Below, in pieces: positions 1-10,968 of a DNA stretch of 64,000 nucleotides; position 1 is the stretch's first letter; each line of letters begins with the position of its first letter. Position numbers and translations under genes: made by a program. A model generated the notes under the pieces. That model was not told the origin of the DNA. It was given only the letters and a program-made list of their open reading frames with translations, and ran no database searches. Origin of the DNA: Cornus controversa (Eukaryota > Streptophyta > Magnoliopsida > Cornales > Cornaceae); the NCBI GenBank assembly GCA_026545225.1, contig CM048845.1, positions 58,222,033 to 58,286,032 of the forward strand. The letters run 5' to 3'.

Positions 1-2248
1 AGATTCAGAAGTAACAGAGCTATTACATGAAGCACATCAGCCGATGCTGGAGCTCCATCGGCCTGATCTTGATTCAAAAATAACAGTTGATGATAACAAA
101 AAAGCACAATAGAGAAGTCGAGAGGTGGCAGGCCTTCAAGGTAGCCTGTGCTCGCCTGAGAACATATTTAGTAAAAAAGAGAATCACGAATGCAAAATAA
201 TTCTACCATGAACTATCAACCAACATGGCCGAGGCAGTCAAAATTGATGATGAAAAACTGAATACAATTTAGTTAGCAGATTTGGAATCAGCCCCAACTA
301 AACTGGATGACCTTAGGGCAGAGGTTCAGGATCATTTATTGTAAGTAAATTTGGGAACGATCGATGACCCCCGGCCTACATACATTAGTGCTCTACTAGA
401 ACCCCAATACCAGGATAAGATGATCGAGTTTTTAAAGAAGTTCAAACATTACTTCGCATGGAACTATGAGAAAATCCCAGGGTTGTCAAGAGAATTGGTA
501 GAACACAAGCTACCCATCAATGAGGGCTATAGACTATACAGGCAGCCGCCAAGGAGGATGTCCCAAGAAGTAGTTTCCAAAGTCAAAGAAGAAATAGAAA
601 GACTTCTGAAAGTAGGCTTTATTTGAATAGCTAGATATGTGGAATGGATTTCTAATGTGGTACCAATGATTAAGAAGAATGGGAAGTTGAGGGTATGTAT
701 CAATTTTAGAAATTTGAATTATGCCACCCCAAAAGACGAATATCCTATGCCAGTGGCCGACCAATTAATAGATTCGGCCGTAAAAAATGAAATAATGTCT
801 TTCATGGATGGCCATTTAGGTTACAATCAAATATACATAGCAGAAGTAGACATAGCTAAAACAGCTTTCAGATGTCCAGGGTTGATTGGGACGTTCGAAT
901 GGGTAGTAATGCCTTTCGGATTGAAGAACGTAGGGGCTACGTACCAAAGGGCAATGACTGTCATTCCATGATATGATAAGCCGATTTATGGAAGTTTATG
1001 TATACGATGTGATGATAAATTTGTCAGCCAAAAGGCAACATTTGGCACATCTTAGGGCCACTTTCGTGAGAATGCAGGCCTGCAAGTTAAAAATAAACCC
1101 AATCAAGTACGCTTTTGGAGTGTCTGTTGGGAATTTCCTGAGTTTTTTGGTACATCAGCGTGGAATAGAGGTCAATAAAAACAAAACCAGAGCAATCATG
1201 AGCGTTATGGACCCTAAGAACAAAAAATAGCTCCAGAGATTCATCGGCTAGGTAAATTTCCTACGATGATTTATTTCTAACTGCGCCAAAAAAATCCGCA
1301 CCTTTCCACCATTGCAAAAGATAAAGGCTCAGGAGGACTTCATATAGAATGAAAAGCATCAGTAAGCATTTGACCGAATAAATGAGTACCTGGCTAACCC
1401 ACCCGTAGTTATGCCTCCACGAAAAAAGTGGCCGATGAAGTTGTATTTATCAGCGGCCGAAGAATCAATAGGGAGTATGTTGGCCCAGGATAATGAAGTA
1501 GGCAATGAGCAGACTATTTATTATTTAAGTAGATTCTTCTCCTCGGTCGAATGTAGATATACCTCAATTGAGAGGTTGAGTTTGGCATTATATTTTTTTG
1601 CTATGAAACTGAGTGCATACATGCTGCCAGTGGTGGTTTACATAATTTGTCAGACCAATCTCATCAGATACATGCTGTCACGACCTTTGATTATGGGTCG
1701 AATAGGCAAATGGTCACTAGCGTTGATGGAATTCAGCCTTGTTCATGTCCCTCAAAAGTTAGTAAAAGGAAGAACATTGGCCAAGTTCTTAGTAAACCAT
1801 CCTTCAACTGATATCAATCCCTACATATCCGATGAGCTAGAAGTAGCTGCCCTATTTATGACACATTGGATGTTGATGTTCGATAGGTCTGGTACCAGTG
1901 ACAGCGCTGGTGTTAGGATAATGATTATTTACCTAAAAGGAAGGAAGATAACCTTTTTCTTTTTTCTTGGACTTCAACTACTCTAATAACCAAGCAAAAT
2001 ATGAGGTGGTGATCATCGGCATAGAAATCCTATTAGAGATGTCAATCAAAGATGCACACATAGTAAGTAATTCAAATTTGGTCATCAGCCAAATATTTGA
2101 AGATTTTCAATGCCTAGCCGGGCAGTTGAGGCCATTTCATTCTTTGGCCCTTCAGTTAATAGAACAGTTTGACTCAGTGAAACTAGAATATCGGCCAAGG
2201 GAGTTCAACAGGGAGGCAAATGACCTGCCCAGATCACTTCGGGACTAA
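1..2248 (+). pseudogene. Ty3/gypsy reverse transcriptase and tandem RNase H domains, decayed
   Basis: Three frames together give a gypsy pol. 351-626 is the RT N-terminus, with the KVKEEIERLLKVGFI segment. 639-971 is the RT palm, with the VVMPFGLKN motif. 973-1230 carries the active-site strand, where the usual YVDD reads YVYD, so one catalytic Asp is lost. 1411-1986 is RNase H (YLSAAEESIGSML) and the linker with VHVPQKLVKGR. 1967-2248 is a second RNase H (NNQAKYEVVIIGIEILLEM). Breaks: TGA at 624, a frameshift near 970, stops at 1228, 1249, 1267, 1345 and 1363, and a frame change near 1960. Sequence left of 351 still reads as pol linker (MAEAVKIDDEKLN) with stops. It would have copied the element RNA into DNA in the cytoplasmic particle. 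Confidence 0.85.
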
Positions 2249-2328
2249 GGGTCCCAGAAGGTCTGGCTTAGAGACTAGTCAAGGTTTCACGAAGGATCCT
2301 CCCATTAGCCAAAGTAAGAAACAAAACC

Positions 2329-3666
2329 ATGGCCGATACATTCACTATTGATATCGACCCCATAGGAGATGTGGACTCGAGGTATCCTTTGGTTGATTTC
2401 CTAAAAAATCCAAATGGGCCAGTCGATAGAAGAATTAGAAGAAAGGTCGTGAGGTATCTATTACTAACGGACCATCTATACAAGAAAAGTGCAGAAGATG
2501 GACTTTTACTTTAATGTATCAGCAAGACAGAATCCTTGAGAATTCTAGTGAAAGTCCACGAAGGAACAGTGGAGCCATCAAGTAGGAATAAGGATACGTT
2601 GGCTAATAAGATGATATGGGTATTATTGGGCAGGAATCTTGAAAGACTGTATAGAATATGCTAAAGGTTGTAATGCTTGTCAAAGGCACGGGCCGATTCA
2701 AAAAGTCCCATCCCAGGAGATGCAAATGATTGTCAAACTTTGGTCTTTCAGAGGATGGGCCATGGATCTCATTGGCAAAATCAACCCACCAACATCAGGA
2801 GGACACCATTGGATTATTGTGGCCATAGATTACTTCACAAAATGGTTCAAGGCTATAGCTTATTGATCAGTAGACCAATAGGTGGTGATTGATTTTCTCA
2901 AAAAATATATCTTCCATCGCTTCAGTCTCCTAGAGTCAATTGTGGCCACCAATGGAACCATGTTCAGAGCAATAGAAGTGTTGGCTTATGGGGATGAAAT
3001 GAAGGTCAAGATGGTAACATCAACGCCTTATTACGCCCAAGGTCACAGCCAGGCAGAAGCTTCAAATAAAGTGCTTATTGGAATCATGGAGAGAACAATT
3101 GAGGAAAAACCTAGGGTGTGGTATGAGTCATTGTCAGAAGCCTTTTAGGCCTACAAAAATTCCAGGAGAACCAATACAGGTGTGACTCCCTACTTATTAA
3201 CTTATGGGCATGATGTCATCCTTCCTATGGAACTAAATGTTTGATATGCCAGAGTAGCGTAGCAACAGAGCTTACAACTGGGTGATTACAATCTTGTTTT
3301 GCTGATCGAGTTAGAAAATCTAGATGATATACATCTGGATGCTTTAGATCATATCAAGGCTCACAAACAAAAGTGATGAAGGCCTACAACAAAAGGGTGA
3401 GGCCGAAGTCATTCGCTTAGGGTGATTTAGTATGGAAAGTAATTTTACCAATGAGAAAACATAATCGAGCTTGTGGTAAGTGGTCTCCAAATTGGGATGG
3501 ACCGTACTTGATTCATTAGGTCTTGAGTAAAGGAGCATACAAGTTAAAAGACTTGGATTGGGAAGTGCATCCCAGGCTGATCAACGGAATATATCTAAAA
3601 GAGTATCGACCAAAGATATTTGAGAGACTGGTTCGAGATCAGACAGTTCAATCAGTTCAAAAATAA
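2329..3666 (+). pseudogene. Ty3/gypsy integrase, decayed
   Basis: 2639-2866 holds the end of the zinc-binding domain (GCNACQRHG gives the CxxC) and the first catalytic block (MDLIGKINPP, then HHWIIVAIDYFTKW). 2882-3148 continues the core. The usual second Asp block reads VATNGTMF, so that Asp is missing; the Glu block GHSQAEASNK is kept. Beyond 3148, TPYLLTYGHDVILPMELNV is recognisable, and the last block (NGIYLKEYRP) ends at TAA 3664-3666, giving the natural end of pol. Stops at 2865, 2877, 3146 and later, and a frame change near 2880, break it. 2329-2514 is the spacer between RNase H and integrase. The enzyme would have inserted the cDNA into the genome. Confidence 0.85.
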
Positions 3667-3886
3667 CAAGCAAAAGATGTTCAAGTGTAGTGTAGGTTTG
3701 CAAATTATATTTTTTCTTTCCTTCCATTTCCTTGTCCTTTGTCTTCTCTTTTACCTTTCTTTTGTTTTTTGTTTTATTTTTTTTATCCTTGATAAGATCT
3801 TGAATAAGAAGCCAAAAGGAAGCTTAGTTTATAGTTCATCAATAATGTAATACAAAAGGTACCAATGACTTAAATAACAAAGGAGG

Positions 3887-6860
3887 CTACAAAGCATTAA
3901 ATTTGAGTATCATGTTCTCCCATAAAAGTTTGTTTTGTTGTAGAGAAAGCTCGGCCAAGACCTTGCCTTTTCGCACCTCAGGGAACTGGGCCTTGAGGGC
4001 AATGTGCTGAGGAGCTAGCTAATCTGTCTTTTCCAGCAGGGCACTAGCTCTTGAAGAAACATCAGCACTGGCAGCCTTGACCCAGGCAAGCTCCGCTCGT
4101 AGGTGTTCTTTTTCTTTTTTGAGTTCTTCATTTAGATGGTCGAGCTTTCCAAATTCGGCCATTATCCCCAGGATCCAAGTGCCTAATTCCTGTTCCGCCT
4201 CATATTGCTATTCAAAAAAGGAAAGAGCATGGGTGGCATCAGAGATGGAGTCGACTATGGCAGGAAGCTGTACTTACAGAGATGCTATGGCGGCCTACAT
4301 AACTAAGGATAGGTTCCCTTGCAGGTTGATAGTGTCTAGTAAGGCTGAGATCTCAGGAGCCAAAGAAGGCATGTCCAAAAGATCCCATTCAAAGATTTTC
4401 TTAAGAGTCTCCTTTGCTTTTGCAAAGGTCTGTGCAGAAAGAGTGGATTCAATGGGAAAGGGAGCATTGGTGGAGCAGCTGTCCATTGAAACTGAAGCAA
4501 CTAGTGACTGAATGTAATTCTTTATAGTAGAAAAAAAACCATTGGCAAGATGGGAAGGGAAGGATTGGACTTGCCTCTAAAAAGAATCAAAAGTAAGTAA
4601 GCAAATCAAAGAACAAGAAAAGCTCGAGAGAACTCGGGGTAAATACATACTTCCTTGACAGGAGTAGGGGACTCGGCCACATGGTTGGAGATAGAAGTTG
4701 CTAGGGGATCGGTGTTTTTAGCCAAGGGACTACTCTTCTCCAGAACTTCAGGAAAAGGATCGATCTACCTTGCTTTAGGGGGAGGTTGATGTGAAAGCAC
4801 GACCTCATGATCGACCTACAGAAGTAATAATGAGAGGTACAATTCAAGTAAAATCAGTAAACCAGATAAGCAAAAAGAAGGAAGTACCTGTGGAAGGGAG
4901 ACCGACTTTCTTTTACTTCTCTTGACAAGAGGTTCGCCATCAAAATCTGATACTGGATCCAGGGATGGATCTGATATGAGCTTGGTACCTTTTAGTGAAC
5001 CTTTGGCGGTGATTTTCTTTCTTTTGGGCTGAAACAGAAGATAATGTTAGGGTACCCAGCAGGGAAAATGAACGGAATAGAGTTTGAAGGCTACCTTAAG
5101 AGGAAGAGGCCGCAAAGTCTCAACTGCTGCCTAGGGCTGGCTCTAGATTTCCTCAGTCTGAGAATCCACCTCAACTAAAAGGTCGATTGGCTGATCGCTA
5201 ATGGTATGACTGGAAGATTATGCTACGAAAGAATAGAGTCAGATCGAGAAAGGTAATTCAGAGTTAAGAGTGCACGAAAGATCAGGGAGATACCTTGCCT
5301 AAACTTTGACTTAGTTCTGGTAGCTGTGGGGATGCCAACAATATCGTATCCTTGAGAGCTGACAACCAGAAATTTGAAGGAGTTTATAAGATGTTACAAG
5401 AAGACGGACTCATCAATATCCAAGGCAGAAGTGTTAAAAGAAGGATCAGCTAGGGGCTGAAGAATGAAGGGTTAAAACCGAAATTGATTGGCTGTATTTT
5501 TATTTTTGTCAATACATTTAAGACATATCGATCCTCTTGAAACCTAACCCTATCATCAAAGGTCGAGTTATAGGAAAAATACAGAGGTAAAGGAATTAAC
5601 TATACAAGGTCAAATTGCCCTGTGAATCGAGCCGAGTTGTAGGACTCCACCCCTACTTTACTCTTCGGAGAATATAGAGGGGTGGTATTGTAATGAGGGT
5701 CCTAGCCTAGCAGAAAGCTGGCCCATGAAGCGTTGTAGTCATCCAACTCCCATTTAGTGGAGGAGTTTATAGGAGGTTGAAGCCAAGTTGGAGTCTAAGG
5801 AAGGACTGAGAATGGAAGAAACTACGAGGCCGAGTGTTGGAGATAGTGAAGGAAAAACCCTACAAAATCACTGAAGGAATGGGCCATGGGTAGGGCTGAC
5901 ACATACGAAAAAGAGACCACTAGACGATGGAGAAATTACTAGGCTAAGTTCAGGAAAGTACGCCCTCAGCCAAATCCAGAATAGCCAAAAGGGGCCCCCT
6001 AATCGAACATAATGGGTTGTGACAAGGTCATAAAGACCTTTGTAAAGGTAGCACAGAACAAAAGGGGCCAAAGCAAGGGTTTTTCCCTCAGCCAGAGCAA
6101 GGGCAATCTCGGTTACATCCTTCGTCACTTGTAGGACCGGTACACCAATGAGACATTTATTTAGCTAGTTAAGAAGGAATGTGATGTGCTCACCATCACT
6201 AACAAGCCTAGAAGTCTTTCTGGTGGCCATCAGAAAAAGGTAATAGGAAGAGATGGTGGCCTTGCTGCCTATGGTTTTTGGTGGGTAGTGGAAGGATATC
6301 GTCGATGTAGAGAGAAGGGCACTAACTTCAATGCTCATTGCTTTGAGCCCAGTTGACATACAAATGTCTCAGACTGTTAGGGAAATCATTCCACAATGTA
6401 GATGGAGGGAGTTCGTCGTAATTGACCAGAATAGGGTAGCAGAACAAATAAGATACTTGTCTTAGATCATGGGCATAGTGCTAAGCTAGATGGCGTCATA
6501 AATACCACAAGCTTTCTAGAGTTTCCATTTCTCGACAAAAACTTGATCTACCTAGGCATTCCAGTCTAAATTAATCAAATGCCAGTTCTGGAGTTAGTAT
6601 TGAGTTACCAGGGGTTTGTTTATTGTCATTAAGTTTTGGACCAAGAGATGCTTCTCGGCCAAAGGGTAGAAGGACGAGATATCAAAAGGCATTTCTTTCA
6701 CGAAGGCAGGGCCTAGCCCTTTGGAACCATTGGGACGGTCAACAAGAATGTCTAGATGGAGTTTGCTGAGGGCAGTGGCATTAACAGTAGCCTTGGCTTG
6801 CTTCGTATTTGAAGTAGGATTGTCAGAAGGAAGTGCTAGGTTAGTGGATTTGGGGGCCAT
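3887..6860 (-). pseudogene. Antisense plant mobile domain (PMD, aminotransferase-like) gene with four short introns
   Basis: The ATG at 6858-6860 opens a frame that runs to TAG at 3887-3889 through five exons: 6860-5294, 5222-5095, 5028-4888, 4815-4651 and 4576-3887. The four gaps (71, 66, 72 and 74 bp) all start GT and end AG. The exons total 2691 bp, exactly 897 codons, with phase kept across every junction, although about ten or more TAG/TAA/TGA codons interrupt them. Exon 1 has the PMD core: DGEHITFLLN, then VTKDVTEIALALAEG and GPFWLFWIWLRAYFPEL. Exon 3 has basic clusters (PKRKK, KRSKRK) suggesting nuclear import. The last exon is Leu/Glu/Lys-rich and probably coiled coil. PMD proteins act in gene silencing and are also carried by transposons. 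Here it lies antisense between pol and the 3' LTR of the Tat element. Confidence 0.8.
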
Positions 6861-6946
6861 GGAATCAGAAAGAGAAAGAAGTGAGTTAGGGTTTGTTGCT
6901 GGAAGGAGGCCGCAGTGTTTGTGAGGAAGAAAGAGGAATAGTCGAG

Positions 6947-6954
6947 TTTAAATA
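6947..6954 (-). promoter_or_regulatory. Candidate TATA box for the antisense PMD gene
   Basis: Reads TATTTAAA on the minus strand, about 90 bp upstream of the ATG at 6860, a normal distance for a plant core promoter. It lies inside the retrotransposon body, about 160 bp from the start of the probable 3' LTR, so the gene would have its own promoter or use antisense LTR activity. Transcription is inference. Confidence 0.4.
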
Positions 6955-7095
6955 AGGGGAGCTCAAGATTCAAAAATGGGTGAGTTTTAGGGCATTAATA
7001 TCAAGCGTGCGGCTGATAGATAGGGATAAAGTAGTATTCAAATTCAAAATTTCTCAAAATTCGCATGGTAAGGCAGAAGGCTCACTCCAAAAATT

Positions 7096-7109
7096 TGAAT
7101 TCGGGGGAC
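7096..7109 (+). other. Probable polypurine tract of the Tat element
   Basis: The purine run TCGGGGGA just before a TGTTGTCAG start is the usual arrangement of plus-strand priming site and 3' LTR in Ty3/gypsy elements. It fits the element order but cannot be proved, because the 5' LTR is outside the window. Confidence 0.45.
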
Positions 7110-7112
7110 AGT

Positions 7113-7844
7113 TGTTGTCAGTAAAACATGGCGCCACTTGGCAACCAAGTATAAAAGCTATAATAAGGCTGACGTGGAGCTTTTCTTCTTCGAATAAAAC
7201 TATTAGGGGCCAAACCATGAGCTAAAAATGTCCTAACAAAAATGACCATTGCCCACTAAAACAGGCGCATAGCTATTTTTTCGCATATGTATATCTATAA
7301 GGGTATATATACATACATATATATATATATAGGTGAACATATATAAGGATTACCTAATCTTACAGATGAACACAAGGAGGTTAAAAAGAACGGGACTCCA
7401 TATCATGACAAGCTGATAAGGGGACTCTTATAAATTTTGCTTATAGTAAAAAGACCAAGTTGAACATGGATTTTAGCATGAGTATGGGTACTGGTGGACT
7501 CCTCATGGAAAAGGACTCTAATAATTCCATTGCATTAGGAAAGGGAGAGATAGCATGGATAACTTTGGGCTGGGTATGGACTCTTGTACGAAACGACTGA
7601 TGAGACACTAATAATGTTTTCCCTGATTTTTGTAATTATCCAGTAAATACAAGTGATGTACTCAGTTTCTTTTATAAATAAACAACTAGAACTCTGAATT
7701 AAGGGTTCGAAATAACCACCACAAAACAATTGCATTACATGCAAGTTATCCCTCTCACAATATTCACCCAAAATATTGCTCTGCTTCGTTATATATCTAC
7801 TTCTCCCTCAATCTTCTTGCTCTCGACCTCCTCTAATTGACTCG
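7113..7844 (+). repeat. Probable 3' LTR of the Tat element, cut at its right end
   Basis: Starts TGTTGTCA after the purine tract. It has no coding sequence, carries an AT-microsatellite block (about 7283-7332) and a TATAAATA box at 7675-7682, and ends abruptly at the first base of the Athila LTR. An antisense open stretch at 7535-7771 has no recognisable domain and I treat it as chance. No 5' LTR partner is in the window, so the limits are provisional. Confidence 0.4.
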
Positions 7845-9340
7845 TGTGTGAGTGCGTCTCAATTAAAATTATCACACTTCACAATAGAACGAATTCCTTG
7901 TAGAATAGGGCTATCAAAAGGGGTGTCGAACCTCAGGGATTATGGTCTGAATGAGTTGGAATACGGAATTAATTCTAATTAAATTTAGAAAGAAAAGAAA
8001 TCTAGTTTTTATATTTAAACTAATTAAAAAGTAAAATAAAATAAAACAAAGGAAATAGAGAGTGAAAATAGAATGAGATAAATCTAGGATAATTGACTTC
8101 ACCACTAACATCACAATCAATGATCAATTGAATTAACTATGGGGAATTATATCATGCATAAGTGGTGTCAGTGGCTATAAGCTCACCTTCATCCATTAAG
8201 AGGATAACATATGATTAAGGCAAAGTCATGGACTATCTTTGATTGGCATTGGTCATCTACCAAACTACTCTACTCTAGGGTGCAATATGGTCCATCTTCT
8301 CTAGGCATACTCCATTAAAGCGTTTAATGATATATTCAGTGATTACCATTGTGTAAAAATCGCTCTCATGATCACAGAAAATAAGAGAGATTGAGTTCAA
8401 TAATAACAACTAAATATCTAAGACAAGATAAGAAATAATTGAAACTGAAATTATAAGACTTTTATTGTTCAATTCTATAATAAAAATCCTCTAAATTACA
8501 CAATCTATGCATGTATATAAAGGTCCAAATAATTAAAACAATCAAACCATTGATGCTTTGTTAGGGCTACATCAAAACCCTAGTGGATGAACTAGCCGCT
8601 CATGGTAGAAGAAGAAGCTTCAACGATTGAGGAAGAAGGCATCATCTTCATGAATTATGCATAAGACTTCGTTCTCTAATGGTTCTCCACTCGAAAACTC
8701 TACAAAGTATGTCTTCAATTCTATCCAAAATCTCTCTAAGCTCTAGGAACTCTCCCAAAACAACCTTCAATTTACCACTTTATGCCCCCAAGAGAATACA
8801 CCAAAGTCCTAATCCAATTAGAAATTAATTAGGTTTTCCAACAGCACTAATCAGGTGAGTTTTTTCTACTGACGTTTGGCCCAGCTTTCGATCCACTAGA
8901 AGTCCGATTCATGAAATTTTTGTGAAATACAAAAGTGTGCAGAATCAAATTTCGTTCAACTATGCCAAAAGTTAAGTCAATTTGAGGCTCGAAAATAACA
9001 CTTCTGGTCTATTTTTCAAAATGGGATTAAGACTGTATTTAGCACAGAATTGGACTTTAGGCTTGTAACCTCCTTAAGCAGCTATAATTCTCTTGGACCT
9101 CTTCCTTGTGCTGATTTGAATTAAAATATCAAGTTGAATGGATCCCTTTGATGTAGGCTTTATCTAACCCTCTTGCATGTCATCTTTAAAAGCCCAAAAT
9201 CATAGTTTTAACTAAAATAATCATTAAGGCCCTGAAAATACGGAAAACACTAAAACGAAGTAAAATCACAATAATCTATCACTAAGAGAATAAAATACGC
9301 AAGTTAAGAGGCTAGAATGCGTAACATTCAATGTCGATCA
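7845..9340 (-). repeat. Athila LTR 1 (3' LTR of element A)
   Basis: About 1.5 kb. On the minus strand it starts TGATCGACATTGAATG right after a purine tract. Its other end (TGTGTGAGTGCGTC on the plus strand) matches LTR 2 but differs from LTR 3, so LTRs 1 and 2 share a variant terminus. Shared blocks with the other two LTRs include ATAGGGCTATC.AAAGGGG near 7905 and GGTGAAGTCAA on the minus strand. Confidence 0.85.
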
Positions 9341-9352
9341 CACCCCCAAACT
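9341..9352 (-). other. Polypurine tract of element A
   Basis: Reads AGTTTGGGGGTG on the minus strand, directly before the LTR start TGATCG. The same motif is found at LTR 2 and fits Athila plus-strand priming sites. Confidence 0.75.
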
Positions 9353-10968
9353 TATATATTGTTAGTCCCTTAGCAATAGAATAAAACAAAACTAAAACAA
9401 AGGAAACTACTAAACACGAACTAAAACTACCTAACTCCACTTTCGTGGGAGAAACAATTGCATTTAGCATATGCAACAAACCTTTAAACCCCTAGGTTCC
9501 CCCTAGTGGATGAGTATAGTCTCGTGAGGATTTCCAGAAATGTTACCCACAAACATTCAAAATTTTATTTCAACATTAATCAAGAAAAAGATTACAATAT
9601 ATAGTTACAAACTTGCATTCAAGAATAATTTCAAACTTTCAAATTCCAAAATTTAAAGCAATGGTCCCCTTGCATAATTCACATCAACATATCTCAAAAT
9701 AACCAACTCTAGTTCCCTCGTGTAAAGTGAACTAATAGTCATCTCATGCAGCATAACTCAACTCCGAATATATTAAGGCACGTACCCCTTCAACTCACTA
9801 ACTCCCTTTATTGAAATCATACTTCCAAACATGAATACATGACTTTTCCATTATTTTTTTTCTTTCATTCTTTTTTTTCATTTCTTTATTGGTTATGCAA
9901 TATCTTGATCTATTAAGCTTTCTAAAAGATCCATGTAGCAAGCTCTCAGTCAGTGACTCCCAAACCAGATGGCTTTAGGGCACTAGGCGTTAAGACACCC
10001 CGAAGAACCTAATTACTTGAATTAGTCAGACTACAAATCAAGACAACCAATGTTCATCTTTTCTCACCCTTTCACTTTTGACGCGAATACTCCGTGCTTC
10101 CTGAGGCATAGAGGCCTGGTTACTCATGAAAAGGATCAAATTGATTTGTCATTCAACAGATCTTCTTTTTTTCTCTTTTTTTATTATATTGAAGTCAAGT
10201 AAAACACATCATCGGTACTCACTCTCAAGAGATATTAATTAATATCAAGCATATGTAACACAATAACTCAGAGCATAAGTTTATACCTCACCAGATTATG
10301 CTAGTGTGTCTGTGCATGTGAGGAAACTAAAACCAATCACTCAAAAGCATGTCAATGCAAACCATGATTAAAACCACTTAATTTAAACCACAATTTCCAA
10401 AAATCTAAAACATACTCAAAAATTACAAGTTATGCACCTACATAAGGTACTAATCCCTTGAATAATGTAAAAACATTCTATCTAAAAATAAAACAAAATA
10501 AAATTAAGAAAATAAAATAAACAAAAATCCTAAAACAAGAAAATTTTCATAAAAATTTCCCCCATATTACAATAAAGCATATAAAAAAGGCATCGCCTCA
10601 CCCCCAAACTTAAACTGTACATTGTCCTCAATGTAGTCCCAATCGAAGCATAGAGAAAGGTAAGAATGATAATACCAGGAATTCGGAGAGTAGTGGCAAG
10701 AAAATATAGCAAACCAAGTTGTATGAAGGCAATGCAAGAAAACCCCCAAACTTGGACTTGTAAAAACAAACAAACCACTATACCCCACCAACCAAGTGAA
10801 ATAACATGGGTGAAAATAAATATGAAATAGAAAAATCCATAAACAGGTTTTTTAAAAAAAAAAATAAATTATACAAAAAGAACAAATAATAATTAAAATA
10901 ATATAAAAAAACAAAAAATAAAACAAAATACAAAAGATAGTTACCTCCAATCAAGGATGTGGTGATGA
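9353..10968 (-). other. Athila 3' non-coding region, element A
   Basis: 1.6 kb without a supportable gene between the post-pol ORF and the LTR. It is AT-rich with short homopolymer runs and repeats the ACCCCCAAACTT motif (near 10600 and 10743) also seen at the PPT. It aligns by eye with 17182-18785 of element B. Long 3' non-coding regions are usual in Athila elements. Two overlapping antisense frames at 10530-10791 have no domain. Confidence 0.7.

Larger units (their letters stand above)
1..7844 (+). mobile_element. Tat-lineage Ty3/gypsy LTR retrotransposon, 5' end outside the window
   Basis: Order seen on the plus strand: end of gag-pol, RT, RNase H, a second RNase H, integrase (ending about 3666), a pyrimidine-rich stretch (3715-3782), an antisense gene (3887-6860), a purine-rich tract near 7100 and a probable 3' LTR. 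A second RNase H domain after the first, and extra ORFs between pol and the 3' LTR, are known traits of the plant Tat lineage (Ogre, Retand and relatives). All coding parts carry many stops, so it is dead. The left end lies outside the window and the right LTR seems cut by the neighbouring Athila insertion. Lineage is from domain content only, not from a tree. Confidence 0.75.

Noticed and set aside
7535-7771. Minus-strand frame of 78 residues in the Tat LTR
   Set aside because: No domain, lies within LTR-like sequence with a TATA box on the other strand.
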